Positions 11,341 to 24,164 of a stretch of 64,000 nucleotides of DNA are shown in pieces. The notes beneath the pieces are model-generated. The model had not been told where the DNA came from and did no database searches. It saw nothing but the letters and a program-made list of their open reading frames with translations. The stretch covers positions 18,457,022 to 18,521,021 of the forward strand of contig CM070563.1 of NCBI GenBank assembly GCA_036346405.1. The letters run 5' to 3'. Source of the stretch: Phyllostachys edulis. Taxonomy: Eukaryota > Streptophyta > Magnoliopsida > Poales > Poaceae. The position numbers and the translations under genes are program-made. Position 1 is the stretch's first letter. Each line of letters starts with the position of its first letter.

Positions 11341-13853
11341 ATAGAATCTCGTCCCGAGATTCCGGTAGTTCGGAAGTTGGAATGAAAGGCCGTGGGTAAC
11401 CTAGCTAGGTTTGGTCACAGGGTCACACTTCGGATTTCGTTGCAAACCAAACTCAAATATGAATAAAATGAGGTTCTTCATAAGTTTTAGGTCGTATAGA
11501 GGGAAGCTTTGTCAAAGGATTTTTATGATCCTTCTGTCATGCGTTTCCTAGGCAGTTCTTTCAACTCTAACAAAAATGCACCATCTGTTGTCTTGATTTC
11601 CTTTAAAGATAGACCTGAGAGATCCTAACAAAGTAACTTGGCGTTGCTGACACATTTTCCTTTCCATTGCTTTTTTTAACCTTTCCTTTCTTGATTTGAA
11701 TACACTTACGACATATCAAGCTCCACATCGTCTTACACTAGATGAAAGACTACCAACTACCTACGAGGGAAGGGGTCACCTGAAGAGAGGGTTCAGATCC
11801 GAAACAAATGAGGTTCCTCACAAATCTTAGGTTTTAGATAGGAGGAAGACACGGCTCCATTCAGTCGACCGAAAGAGGCATCGATCGATAGAATGGGAGG
11901 ACTGATTAAACGGTAATCTAGCATCAAAACTAGGATTTTGTGTAGAGAAGAGAGGTTAAAGCAAGGTTTATGGTAGTCTCACTTAACCCTTGCTTCTCTA
12001 GTTCTATTTCCCCGGCTTGGAGAAGATGCAATGGAGGAATTGCACGAAAGGATGCATGTGTGCAAATCAGTCCTAAGGCAATTTTAATTTTGGTTAGTGA
12101 GAGTGCAAATGCTCATATGCATACTTGCATGATTTTACTAAAGTGCAATAAAACAATTTAATTTTTGTTAAGGTGGGTACAAGACAGCACAAGAGCTAGA
12201 TATCACACTAACATGATCTTGTCCTTAACCAACAATCAATTCAAAAAATTTGACAAAAGAAGGGCATTCCACCAAACCTACACATACTAGTATCATCATC
12301 TCAGATTCCACACAAGCATCATGGAAGTTCACACTCAAACAAGCCTAGCACATAGCCCATTTTAGAATTCGGTTTAAAGACTACTTTGTGAACAATTGAG
12401 TGTGGGTAAAATACTAAATTAGGTACAAAAATTCTAGAAAAATTCTGGGATGTTTCTTAGGTGATACTCAACACCAAAAAAATTTAGTCCTAGCATTTTA
12501 AACCTTCCTATTAGTTTCAGATTCAAAATTGGCCAAAACAGCCCTACAAAGTGTTTGAATTGATTTCTGGGCAAAACGGGTTCAATAAATTCTAGAAAAA
12601 TAATATTTGTGAACTACACACCATCAGGTTCACATGTGAATAATTTATAGATTTTTTTGAATTACAATTTGTTACTGGAGTACTTTTCTTTCAATCTTTG
12701 ACAAAATTTACACAACACATGAAAGGTGGTTTATTTTGCATAAAGAGCAAATGACTACATAAGCAACCCTAGCATGGTTTAAACACTTTCAGTTGAGCAA
12801 AATTAAAAATGAGCTACACTCAGTTCATATTATAACAAGTTCACTTCTCATCAATTAAAACACAAACATGTTCTTTAACTCCACAAAAATTTAGCACATC
12901 AAGCTACAACATCCATGACATCCAAATTTTCAGATTCATGCAAGGAATCTATATGAGCATGGCAAGTAGTTAAATCCCAATTTGGTTAACAATTTTATGA
13001 TAAAGCAAATTAAGGGCAATTTAAAATTATACTTCTACATGTTAGTCATTTTTATGCTTTAATTACCAAGATGAACTACTAACTGTGCTTCTCGATTTAT
13101 ATTTTTTCCCTTTATAGTTGTCATTCTTTCTAACAACTTGAGTAACATGACATGCTTGAGTTAATTTAGAAACTATAGGCATGATCAAAGTGTAAGAATC
13201 AAGATGCCTAACAGATAATTCTATCTTCTACCCCTTAATATTTTGGTGCATAAAAGATGTGGTGAGGAAAGAATGAGCATAAGGTGAGTAACAAACAGCA
13301 GAGGGAGGGGTAACTTAAGCTAGCATGAATGCAGCAACAAATTCACATTTGTTCATCATGAATTGGGGTGCTAGAGCCTAGGTGGCCTGCACAAAATACA
13401 AATGAACTATAGTTAGTTTTCCAACATAATTGCTATATATGCTGCCTGTAGACGATGCGCAACTACTTCGAACAAAAGAGAGCAAATGATCACACTACAA
13501 AATCCAGTATCTATATGCTGAGGAATATAATTAGGGTGTATATAATATGAGAATAATCTCTATCTTAATCCTAATATCGCAGCAAGGCAACATCTTCTCG
13601 TCCTTTTGCCATTGCTCTCACCGGTGACTACTTAGCATGTCTATTGTTGGAAAAGAGAGACGAGCAATGGAGAAAAATTATTTTGCACAATTCAAATGAA
13701 TAGTGAGTTAAGAATTAGATGCTAGGATGGGTAAGAAATAAAGGAATTATATTACTTGTATTTTTGCCAAATTTTTGCTAGTTTGAAAATACTCTTTGCA
13801 ACCCAAAATCCTAACAACATCCAATGCTACGGCTTTAACCTACAGCCAGTATA
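11341..13853 (-). other. Non-coding internal region of the LARD-like element
   Basis: AT-rich sequence with no frame longer than about 60 codons and no gag, protease, reverse transcriptase or integrase motif on either strand. Confidence 0.65.
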
Positions 13854-13865
13854 ACTCCGATACCA
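13854..13865 (-). other. Primer binding site (initiator tRNA-Met type)
   Basis: The minus strand reads TGGTATCGGAGT, 10 of 12 bases matching the common TGGTATCAGAGC site, four bases inside the LTR end GGTCTCCACA. Confidence 0.7.
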
Positions 13866-13869
13866 ACGC

Positions 13870-16800
13870 TGTGGAGACCCCAAAGTTAAGCTTGTAAGAC
13901 TTAGACCTTCCCATAGACGTGACAAAAAAGGTGTCACCAAACACCCATGGGAACGACTGTCTCGGTCTTACGAGAGTAACTTCCGAGTCTACTGTGAACC
14001 CAAAATTGAATCTGTTTCAAGTCAAGTGATTGCACCGACTGCCAATAAGCCAGGGATTGACCCGCATACCACACGAAGTCATATGCAACAAGTCAACCCC
14101 AGCTAGAACTCCGGATACCACGAACACTGCACCGAGGCGTATGCTACATGGCATCTGTTGCACAGCAGCCTGAGGCACAACCCTTAACAAGAAACGAGAA
14201 TGATTTCAAATACCCACATATGTGTCTCATGTTAGCTTCTAAGGATCAGTGGCTAACATGCACATATCCAAAACAACATTGATCACATTCATAGTCACAT
14301 ATGCAAAAATATTAGAAGCATTATTACAACATCAACAAATAGGACCTTATGGCCCAATTTTGCATAAGGGGGGCCGACCGGCCAAATCTGATCATAAAAC
14401 CAATAAATTGCAGTGGAAATAAACTTGGAAATAAAAGGAAATAACCAGGTTGGCATGCCCAAACCCATAAGCAACCAATTAGAGTTAAAGCCATTGCATT
14501 TGCTGTTATCGTCCAAAATTGGACAATCCAGCTGAGTACAAAATTATACTCGCAAGACTTTACCAAACCTACATACGCTACATGCAAGTTGCTACTCAAA
14601 GGAGAGGCTACAAGGGTGAATTTTCAGTGTGAAGCAATAATTTTCAACAAGGTAACGCTTTTAGATTCAAATGGCAGCGAGTAAAACAATTCAAATATTT
14701 AAATAACAATAAGGTAACATTCCAATAATTCTCACATTAAATCCATGGTCACAATTTCATACCATAGGGTGGCTGCCCCACCCGGATAAACTAAAATGAG
14801 CACACGAACACCCATTCGTGCCTACATACAATTCCCGAATTTTCCTAAACCCAAAATTTTAGAATCTAACTATGCATGGCCTCACCAAGCGATGTCCATG
14901 ACCGGGGACACGGCTATTCGAATAGGTTAGTGACTCTGCAGAGTTGTATGTCTTTACCCACATGATATGAATATCTCTTAATGTCGCCCAACCCACTCTT
15001 CCTTAGGAGTGTGACTAAGATACCACAACGAAATCGTTACAATGCCATGTTCCAACTAACAAACCACCTGAGGAAATACCCCATGGAAGGTTATCATTCG
15101 CTTGAACCACGGGTGAACCTCGTAATAACAACAGGAAACACACCATGGCAGGCTGTCATTTGCCTGAACCATGGGTGCTCCTGGCAACAACAACAACAGG
15201 GATAAACAATTAGTGGTTTGATAGCTAGAACACAACAAATTATTGAGCCAAGCCTTCACCATTATCCTGGCATGTGATTGTACATGAGACTTGGTTCAAC
15301 ACACCACATACCGGTTCTTAATCACCTAGACAGGGCTACGCAAATCCGGGACAGTCTCCCTTCATCAACCTATCACCTGTTCAAGTCAAAAACATAGTAC
15401 CCACTGCCCAAATGTCCACAAAAACCAAATTCAAAGATCTGAACACATTCCTCAAATTCCAACATAATTCGATTCACCTTGGTTGATGGACTAGCTCCAT
15501 CAACCACTTTCGACTACAGCTACTAGCATGGCTAAGCATCGATCTATCCTACAACAGAAAATTCCCATACATACATATATCCTAGGCAACAATAGAACAT
15601 GGGGATATCAACATTCAAGGAAGGTAATGCAACAAATAGGAAATTAACTACTTCTATACATGAACATAATTTCCAAATAGCATGCAATATAGCTAGATTG
15701 CAATCAGCATAATACTTTTAAAATTAGTAGGAGCAACATGGTCAATAAAGGGTGCTCGCCTTGGTTTGCTTGTTCGCATACTGGACTTGATCATGAACAA
15801 TTATCGTTCACACCGAATCGTTTGAGTCCCTCGCGAAGAACCGGCAAAAGAATAACAGCAAATAAACACCAAAATTCAAATGGCATCCAAAAATTATTAA
15901 ATTTTTATAGAATATATATTATGATTTTATAAGAATATATGAAAAATAATCGATCGATTTTGAGTTCGTATGAATAAACTATGACCTATCGAAGTCTGCT
16001 GGAAAGGTGAAAATAAGTTGAAATGAGGTGAAAGCTACTCGTGTCTACTTCTCACATTTTCTAGACCTCCAAAGTTCATGGGATTTCCATAGGTGGTAGG
16101 GTTTGATTTTAGATGGTCAGAGGAGAAATAATTGGCTCAATCGGAACTCGTATGGAGAAATACGAGTCAATTGACTTTCTACCGACGCGAAACCCTAAAA
16201 GTAACTATTCATTTTAATTTCAAAAATTTTGGAAGAGTAAAATGTGTGAAACTATTTTCACAAGAAAGTGCATTAAAAATTAAGAACAACAAAATTGGTT
16301 TCATCAATTTAGTAGTTAAGATGAATTAGTTATCAATTTGTGAAGTTTAACCAATTTCATGTTGTAAAACAATATATTTTGGACTTTCGGAATTAATTAA
16401 ATACTTTTTATGCTGAGGTGATTCTAGCCACAGTCTATGACAGATGGGGCCCAGGTCAAAGGCTGACCTAGTCCACAGTGGGTCAGGATTGAATGGTGAT
16501 GTCGAAGGCGTATTCTAAGTAATACGCCTTCCCTTTAGGAAGGCAGCTTTCACCGAAGGCTAAGAATAAACATGCCTTCCCAAATAAAAAGCGTATTCCT
16601 CAAAGGGTGGTTAAGCCAATTAAAATTTGATTATGACAAGTGGGACCTACGTGTAAGTGACCATTAAATTTCAATCTGATTATTAATCCTTCCTAAGACT
16701 AATCTAATTAACTAACAAGCGGGGCCTACCTATCAGTTTTATCATTTAATTCATTTTAATACCAGATCTGACGAGTGGGACCGGCTTGTCAATGACACAG

Positions 16801-18932
16801 ATTTTAAAACTGTTTCAATTAGAAAACTAACAGCCATGTGGCCCAATCGAGGAGTGGCATGTCAAGGTAATTAAGGCTAAAGGCGAGGTTATCACCTAAT
16901 CGCGCTAGCCAGGCGCGGTGCGGGCTTGCCTGTGAGCACACTAGCACAGTCGTACACGAACCAGCATGGCAAGGACGATGGATGACGCAACAGAGGCCAA
17001 GCAAGGCAGGGGAAGGCTTGGTCTGGAGCGAAGTGGGGTCGTGGATCGTCTAGTGGCGATGCGTGGACCAAGGGTCGTCGCCGGTCAGCCTACGGTGGCC
17101 GGAGGCAAAGGAGAAGGCTCGGCTGTGCGGAAACTCAAGCTAGGAGCGGTGAACGTTGATAGAAAGTGGTGCGCTGGGCTCACATCCTCATCAGGAACAT
17201 GAAGTGACCGTCAGTCGAGGCAGAGGAGGACAGTTTCGGTAGGAAAGGCATCGACAATAGTGGCGGTGTGGAGCTTCACGACGGTGATGAGTTCCTCTCA
17301 CATAGACGAGAAAGGAAGGGGTCAGGAACGTGTAATGTGACTCGAAGAACCTGATAGAAGCACCGAGTTGAAGCTAGGCTTACCGAGAATGATGAGTCGA
17401 CCACAGTGATGCTCCACCGGAGATGAGGAAGATGACAGCTACCTTGCTCCCCCTTGGGCTAAAATCCAATTAAATTTGGGGTTAAGCTCTATGAGGGAAG
17501 GCGAACTCGAATGACAAGGTCTTGCCTACATTGCTTACTCGTGACATGGAATGGCATGACGACAATGTGGTGGACGCACCCAGCAGTGAAAGGAATGCCG
17601 CTTGGGTTCGCGGCGGGGCAAATGAGGGATGGAGCTAGATGTTACAAAAATGGAGAAGGCGATAAAAAAGAAGCTCAGTGATGTAAGGGGTGGTTTAAAT
17701 AGATGATTCCTCATGCGTGATCTTGAGCTCCCTCTCTTCTCAGTCATAGTGGTTTTCTCGCGATATCTCAGCGTTGACAGTGAACGGAGCGACGACGTTG
17801 GCAGGTGTAGGGCTTCGGTTGGCTTCCTTGTTCAGTGGTGCGACGGTGTTAGAAATGGCAGATGGAGGAGGCCGAGGCGAGGTGGCATCCATGCGAGTGT
17901 GTCGATAGAGCGCGCTTAGCATGTGGCTATCTACGTGGAGAAGAAGGCAGCCTATCGAGGTGGGCCACGTGTCGGCGAGAGGAAGAGAAAAGTAGAAGTG
18001 GCTTCACCGGGAGACGTCTTCCTGTGGCGAAAGTAGAAAGGGAAAGAGGGGAGGTGACTTCGGCTTGTCAGTGGGCCAGCCTAACGTGTAGGGTCTACTG
18101 GTCAGCGACTTAGTAGCAGGTCGGGTCGAGCGATTGGATCGGGCAAGCGGGTGGAACCCAAACCTGGTAGAACTTAGGTTTTAATTGAAATTTGACTTTT
18201 GATTCTCTACTTTGACTGGCTGTTTAAAATAGCAAATTAATTCTCAAAATTGTGAAATTTTGTAGGTGAGTTTTGAAGGTGTTGTAGAACCTAGGAAAAA
18301 TATTTTCTGCCACTGTTCACATGATTTGTTTGTATTTTATCAAATTCAAATTTGAACATGCAAATTAAATAGGGAACCAAATAACCTCCAAAAATTCCAA
18401 AACAATTCAAACAAGCATATCATAGAAGATAGAATCCAACTAAAATATTCCCAGCAATGGGTCCCACTATATTTTCAAAAAAAAAGTTTGTATTTCTCAG
18501 CTAGAGAAAGTATATTTTCAAGTTCGAATTTGAGAATTCTTTTGAAATTACCTCAAGTATTCTAGGAGCCTTTGATGTTTTACTGATTTTAAGTTGAATT
18601 CCAAAATAAATATTCCCACACTTGAAACCATTTTAGTTTTGCCCCAAATTCAATTTGAGCTTTTGAATTGGAGAAGGAGTATTGGATTTCTATGTTTAAA
18701 TTCTAGTCTTCAAAAATCAAAGGATTTTCAACATATGGTTTACACTCCACTCTGAACTAAGTTTCAAGATCTTGACAAAGTTTTATTTTGTTTTAGAAAA
18801 TTTATTTCTAGGATTTGGAACACCAATTTTCATCCTATTTGCTTTGCAACAAAAAGTTTTAAAGAGTCTAAAATTTCACAAATACACATTACATGCTTAA
18901 CTAATCCAACTTAGAGATCTTGGGCTGTTACA
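13870..18932 (-). repeat. 5' LTR (about 5 kb) of the LARD-like element
   Basis: On the minus strand it starts TGTAACAGCCCAAG (18932) and ends GGGGTCTCCACA (13870). At 5063 bp it is unusually long. The segment 16484-18932 repeats as the truncated 3' LTR, which confirms the right boundary; the left boundary comes from the TG...CA termini and the adjacent primer site. Confidence 0.7.
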
Positions 18933-18989
18933 TGGGTATGCCAATGTTGTGGATGTATGTACTAGCCACTGATCATGGGACTAGTATGA

Positions 18990-19608
18990 TACGCACACAC
19001 GAGGATTTCGGGTATTCAAAGCCCGGGGTCCGACATCTGTCAAAGAAGACTCACAAATAAGAGGATCACTCTATAAAGGTTATGAACCCACGACTAATAA
19101 TTAAAGGAAGTCCAATCCCTTTACTACGACCAAACTGGTCATATACTAGTTTGAGTCATGAGACGATCAGTCATAGACACTACACAACCAGCTATACAGT
19201 TTTGGGCCATCCCCGACAAACAAATTGGTCAGGAGACATGATAGTTTCCCACGTGACTCGTGTGAGAGCAGTTATTGGCACATTTGGCAAATTACAACAA
19301 TTGGCTAAAAGATGTGACGGTTTTAAGACCCAACAGAGAAACGTGCATAAAGATAAGAGGCATCTTTAACAGCATTAACTACTACCCCTTTAATAGCTAT
19401 AAAGGGGGTAGCCCACGTATTCTGTAAAATAATTTTCATTCAACAGTATCATAACACTATGATCATTCGATCAATCCATTCTATAATGTCTCCATTGTAT
19501 TCTTATACATTCATTGTGTCCACAGCAAAGAACCTTCATTTAGATTGTGCTCTCGTATTATTTTCATGGATAAGCTTAATAGGAGATCCCGTGTTTCGAT
19601 CATCAACA
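18990..19608 (+). mobile_element. Tat-type LTR fragment, 5'-truncated
   Basis: The stretch ending CGATCATCAACA (19608) resembles the LTR end at 975 (CGATCGTCGACA). Upstream CAAAGCCCGGGGTCCGAC echoes the LTR at about 400-436. A TATA-like TATAAAGG lies at 19398-19405, and TACGACCAAACTGGTCATA near 19126 is another member of the GGTCGTA hairpin family. The 5' end of the LTR is not found. Confidence 0.5.
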
Positions 19609-19619
19609 AACATAATATC

Positions 19620-19790
19620 TACTACAAAAAGCTCGGCCAAAGCTCGAGCATGGCTCAAAAGAGGTCAACAACTAGACTTTATCATTAGAAGGAGAATGGT
19701 AAGTCAAGTCTAACCACACTATTCGAGCTCGGCTCATTTGGAGCCCGAGCCGAGCTCGAGTAGCTTATGCCGAGGTCAAGCATTTTTTAC
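19620..19790. repeat. GAGCCGAGCTCGAG-rich repeat (hAT-like arm)
   Basis: Repeats of GCTCGAG and CCGAGCCGAGCTCGAG flank a 70-bp centre. They resemble the arms of the hAT-like element at 3721-5937. Termini and target duplication were not resolved. Confidence 0.45.
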
Positions 19791-20191
19791 AGCATTATGC
19801 GCAAGGGTGCTAGTTGGGGGCCTTGGGGCGACCCCGGCCACTTCTGCTTTTCCGAACATAAAATACGCAGATCTCTTGATCTGCAGCGTGTGTACGAAAT
19901 CTTGGTAAGGTGACCGGATTCTAATTCCGTAGGAAATAAAATAACGGTCAATAAATTTTAGTTCTTATAGTTAGGGCATAAGTAGCGTTTAGCGTGCCAT
20001 TCGTAAATTATTGTTGGGGATAACTAACGTCCCCAAGTTGGGACCTGGATCCCACGAGACGAAAGATTACTAGTAGTTGATCCAGCCTACATATAGAAAT
20101 AGCTACCCTGCATGCGCCAATGGCCATCTCTCTCTCTCTTCCTGTGAGTTGTTGGTATTTTCTTTTGCAATTAAGCCGGGTTGCACGCAGA
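19791..20191. other. Unassigned segment
   Basis: No convincing gene or repeat. It includes CTCTCTCTCTC near 20130. Confidence 0.4.
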
Positions 20192-20285
20192 CTGCACCCC
20201 AACGTTGCAAGTGCAACCATTGCAATGGACAAAACACGCTGCACCCCAACGTTGCAAGTGCAACCATTGCAATGGACAAAACCAT
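20192..20285. repeat. Two-copy 47-bp tandem duplication
   Basis: The unit starting CTGCACCCCAACGTTGCAAG at 20192 repeats at 20239 with no visible change over its shared length. The unit contains the near-palindrome TTGCAAGTGCAACC. Confidence 0.85.
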
Positions 20286-20779
20286 TGGAATATGGGTATA
20301 TTATTCATGCTGGCTAGGCAGTAAGTTCACATGGACCTTGGATCAGAACGGTAACAAACGTACGAATATAAGCTTGTCCATATTTAAGTCACACTATTGA
20401 GAAATTGAACACTTGCAAGTCACAAGCGAACTCGAGAAGTACTGTATACCGCTTGACGGAATCCTAAAACCTTATCCAGTGCGGTGTGATGTTTTACTGT
20501 AGATATAAGTACATAACAAGGTGGCAAATCTTTGCTATGGTTGTCATACAATAAGCTAACAAATATTCCTCCCAAAGAAAAAAAAAGGAAGAAAGCTAAC
20601 GAATAGGTAATTCTTGGAAGTATAAAGACAATAATATTACGACCAAGCGAGTGGCTATCTCCACAGTTGTCAATTGATATGTCAAGCACAGTGCTCTGGA
20701 ATATGCCTCAACAGCAATTAGAGCATTAGAAAGCAAGAACAGATCTTGAGAGTCGAGACCATGCAAAACTTTTCATTTA
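20286..20779. other. Unassigned segment
   Basis: No gene, RNA or repeat recognised; short unsupported frames only. Confidence 0.4.
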
Positions 20780-21139
20780 GGCTGTTCCCAGTGCTCCACT
20801 CTAACTAGTATCTTAAGCCTGCCGTGTAGGCAAAATGATGATGTGGCACTATAGTTAATAAAGAGAGATGGTACTCTAGTATCTAATCTGGATACCGGTT
20901 CGGTCTCGAAATCCAACACATAAAATTTATTGTGATCAATCCTGTGCATTGGGAAGATCATGCATGTATTGCTTTAGTACATGCCACAAATAGGCCACAA
21001 TGCTCAAATACTAGTAAATATCATGCATGTAATTAAATGAAACAGCCACCATAAGAAACTATGCATTGCGAAGATAGTATCCTAACACTCCTCATGCATT
21101 AAAGAAATTGCATTAAGATACTGCCCATTGGGAGCAGCC
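20780..21139. mobile_element. Tourist-like (PIF/Harbinger) MITE
   Basis: A 360-bp element with terminal inverted repeats GGCTGTTCCCAGTG and (inverted right end) GGCTGCTCCCAATG, differing at two of 14 positions. It is flanked by TTA on both sides (20777-20779 and 21140-21142), the usual PIF/Harbinger duplication. It has no coding capacity. Confidence 0.75.
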
Positions 21140-21142
21140 TTA

Positions 21143-21540
21143 GGTAAACACTATGAGAATTTAAGCACCTTGAACTTTCCACTGGAACACTTCACTCTTT
21201 TTTTTGCTCTTTTATGGTACACTCAATTTAATACAGATTATCTATTCTCTTTGATCCAATAGTTCAGATTAGTTAGGATTTAGTCATACTACAGTTGATA
21301 GTTTGAGTAGTAGAATCCCGAGAGGGTAGAATTATAATTGCTCATATGGGGATCACATGCCACAAGAGTAATATTTTTTAACCCTAGTAGGAAAAGTCCA
21401 TAATACCCTCACGAAAAATTATAAATACAAAGAAAATCTATTATGCCCTTGACAAATCAATGGTTAGATTTGATTTATACTACCACCGTATACTACTAGT
21501 AGAATATAATGTAAAATTTGTCTTTTTAAGCCAATCCTTC
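21143..21540. other. AT-rich unassigned segment
   Basis: Nothing recognisable on either strand. Confidence 0.4.
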
Positions 21541-21544
21541 ATGC

Positions 21545-21900
21545 TACCAGTGCCGACACACGTTGGCATGCCTAGTCGTGCCTCCACCGTTCGTTGGGGG
21601 ACCGGACAGCCCTTGCATCGCCACGTCACTGTTGCCGTGCCTCCAGCGCCCGGACTCTCGCCTACCATGGCTCCAACACCTGGATGCGCACCACGTGGCC
21701 GCGCCTTTCCTCCTGCGTTCGTACCGTGCCACCGTGCCTGAAGTGCACAGATGCGTGCCACGTGGCTGTGCTATTCCTCCTATACCCAGGTGCGCTCCTA
21801 CCATGCCTCTAACGCTCAAACACGCGCCACGTGGCTGCGTCGTTCCTCCCACGCCCGGACACGCGCTTGCCGTGCGTCCAAATCACGGACGCGCGCCACA
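21545..21900. repeat. GC-rich degenerate tandem repeat
   Basis: About four imperfect units of roughly 80 bp share GCGCCACGTGGC and CATGCCTCCAACGC-like blocks. The open frames here are by-products of base composition. Confidence 0.5.
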
Positions 21901-21904
21901 TGGG

Positions 21905-22135
21905 TTTGGGCAGGGTTTTAGGGAAATTAGGGTTAGGACGGGGTTTTAGGAAAATAAGGGTTAGGGCGGGGTTTTAGGGAAATTAGGGTTTTAGTTTTCC
22001 AAAATTAGGGTTTCATGATTTCATGTGAATGGTTATCAGGTGTTTTAGGGTTTTGTGAATGTGAACCTCGGGTGTTTTAGGGTTTTATGATTTCATGTGA
22101 ACCTCGGGTGTTTTAGGGTTTAATGTGAATCTCCG
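21905..22135. repeat. Degenerate TTAGGG-containing repeat
   Basis: Repeats of GGGGTTTTAGGGAAATTAGGG and GGTGTTTTAGGGTTT, with spacer blocks ATTTCATGTGAA and CCTCGGGTG. It is rich in TTAGGG but not a regular telomeric array. Confidence 0.6.
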
Positions 22136-22689
22136 GTGTTGCAGTCGTCTCTGGTACCGATGTACTCCGACAATACTATACAAATAAATTTTGCATTAAG
22201 CACACAACATATATGCAATGTATAGTGTGGATGACCAAGGGGAGCGCCAATCTGAGTAGGGGTGCGAATGGCAGAAGTGATGCATCCTAACAGATGTGTT
22301 GCTGGAAGACAACATGATGTTAGCACAACCTAAGGCGTAATAAAAAAATCAAAACATAAATTTGTATATAACTTACCTCCCCACCGATCTGCAATGCGGA
22401 TGACCGACGGGGAGTGCTACAATGCCTGTCGGTCTGACTAGGCCATTCCGACCTAGCAGGTGAGCACGGTCAGCCCACTCGGTGCACACTGTGTAAGATG
22501 TCGTCTCTCGACTGAGAAGCCCTGGTATAGTGTGCTCTGGGCTACAGACAGCGGTCTCAGATGCACTTGTGATCCGCTGCAGCCGCTCAAACTAAAGTGG
22601 CAGACGACACTTGTTTAGTAACAAACAGTACAAATATCATCAATGAGGTGAGCAAAGGTTGTCAGTGTTTTATAGTGTCATCATGCCAC

Positions 22690-24140
22690 AGAGCGTTGTG
22701 TTGATCGAACGAGTAACGAAGCCTCTCCTCGTGCGTGACCTACTTCGGATGCTCTGGTGGAGAATGGGTGACTCTAGTGCGTGACCATGGGTATGTACCA
22801 CTCGATGTACTGATGGCATGTTCGTACGTCGTACGGTCACTGCTCCTATAGAACCTCATTGTGCGTCATCTCAATCCAAGCTGTAACCCAGTCATGCTGA
22901 ACTGTTTGTCAATCCTTAGCATGTTGGCCCACCCTCGATTGCCTACATTTGAGAAGGACTAATGTGAGAACAACGGATGTAGGTATGAACTGTAAATATT
23001 ACTCGGATGGAGTTGGACTCACAAGTGGACGGCTCGCTGTAGGATCCTACTATCAGGAGAGGGCACAAAACTGGTATAGATCGAACTATCATATTACGCG
23101 CTGCAGCACGTAAGGCTCCACTATATGGGAAAACATCAGGTGGCAGGTCGTCGCCCATAATCCAGCGTCCTACGTGCATTGCATGGACTGTCCATGCGGC
23201 GCTATCGTCTTCACAAAATCTGGGCTCCATGGAGCCCATATGATGTCGTTGTCGTGCAACAACTCAAACTCGTTGGGGAACACCAGGAAGCACCTCGCCG
23301 GTCTATCCTTGGCCTAGCATAACTTGGCAGCAGTCCATCAGTGCCCATAGTGAGCCCATCTATCGGGTCATGCAACGCGGGGTACGGGTGTACTACTGTC
23401 CTAATCCAAGGCCGCCCAACAGGGAAGTGCTCCCCACTCTATAGCTGCAGGAGCACATAGCAGATGACAAGGACCGGTTTCAAACACGTGTCACGCCACA
23501 AAGTGTCACACAACCCCATGTATGTGGTGCAAAGGACGACTGATCCCCAACCGTGCTAGGGTACACTCAATCGCCCTGTGTGGTGAGAAACAGAGCCCAG
23601 CCAAAGAGATGAAGAAGGTAAGCGACGAGGTGTGTCTTAACAACCTCATTAGGTGCATCCACCGGGCATTGACTAAAATTCCTCAGCCATGTCCGAGGGA
23701 CACCATGAGTGCTGTTCGGGATAGGTATGTCAAACCGATGCCCCAACCGGGCCTTCTAATCTGCTAGCGGACTAGCCTGGAACAAGTACCTCACCCCGAA
23801 TCGGGAGACCGATCAAGAAGGAGACAACCTGAAGAGTGACTGTCATCTCTCCCCACCAAAAGTGGAAGGCGTGCGTCTTGGTTCTCCATCTGTCGACAAG
23901 TGTCGACATTGGACTATTGTCTAGGGTGAAGTAGCATCTGACCGAGAGCATCCTCGCAAAGAGGAACAAGCCCGTGTCCCGAAGGATTGGGATGTAGAGA
24001 GCATCGAGCTGCTAGTAATGCTTCTCGGACTGAAGCACGAGGGGTGGAGGGTCATCCATGTCCTCAGTGATCCACAACTTGCATCGGTGATGCTCATCAT
24101 AGAAGGGTTCTAGTAGCTTCGGTAGCTTACAAGAGATGAA
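22690..24140 (-). pseudogene. Plant mobile domain (PMD) protein pseudogene
   Basis: On the minus strand from about 24090, frames spell MDDPPPLVLQSEKHY, then LDALYIPILRDTGLFLFARM, then DRWRTKTHAFHFWWGEMTVT followed by LIGLPI. This is the start of the PMD found in plant MAIN/PP7-long-form-like and TE-borne proteins. Downstream in shifting frames come WRDTCLKPV.. LLQL, GEHFPVGRPW (about 23415), FPNEFELLHDNDIIWAP (about 23255), and an open stretch with DDSAAWTVHAMHVGRW (about 23190), which continue the domain in order. Stops and frameshifts are common. No intact zinc knuckle or transposase follows that I can see. An AT-rich minisatellite and a TATA box lie upstream. Confidence 0.65.
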
Positions 24141-24164
24141 ATGCGGAGTCAGTTCAAATTGAAT

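Larger units (their letters stand above)
8930..18932 (-). mobile_element. Large non-coding LTR retrotransposon (Dasheng/LARD-like)
   Basis: A 10-kb element on the minus strand: a 5' LTR of 5063 bp (13870-18932), a primer site (13854-13865), an internal region of only 2.5 kb without gag or pol, a polypurine tract (11324-11340) and a truncated 3' LTR (8930-11323). The polypurine context (minus strand ...CGGGACGAGATTC, then AAGGGGGGGTAGGTT, then TGTCATAGCC) is that of RIRE2/Tekay-type chromoviruses. The LTR shares blocks (for example GGCTATTCGAATAG near 14910) with the Tekay LTR at 60113. It therefore looks like a non-autonomous derivative that would depend on such an element, as Dasheng depends on RIRE2. 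The low-complexity internal region supports this reading. Confidence 0.7.

Noticed and set aside
21460..21949. Frames of 93-128 codons on both strands
   Set aside because: They follow the 80-bp degenerate repeat and base composition; no consistent codon signal.
21905..22135. True telomere or interstitial telomeric array
   Set aside because: The plant repeat TTTAGGG is not in regular tandem; units are irregular and interrupted by unrelated blocks.
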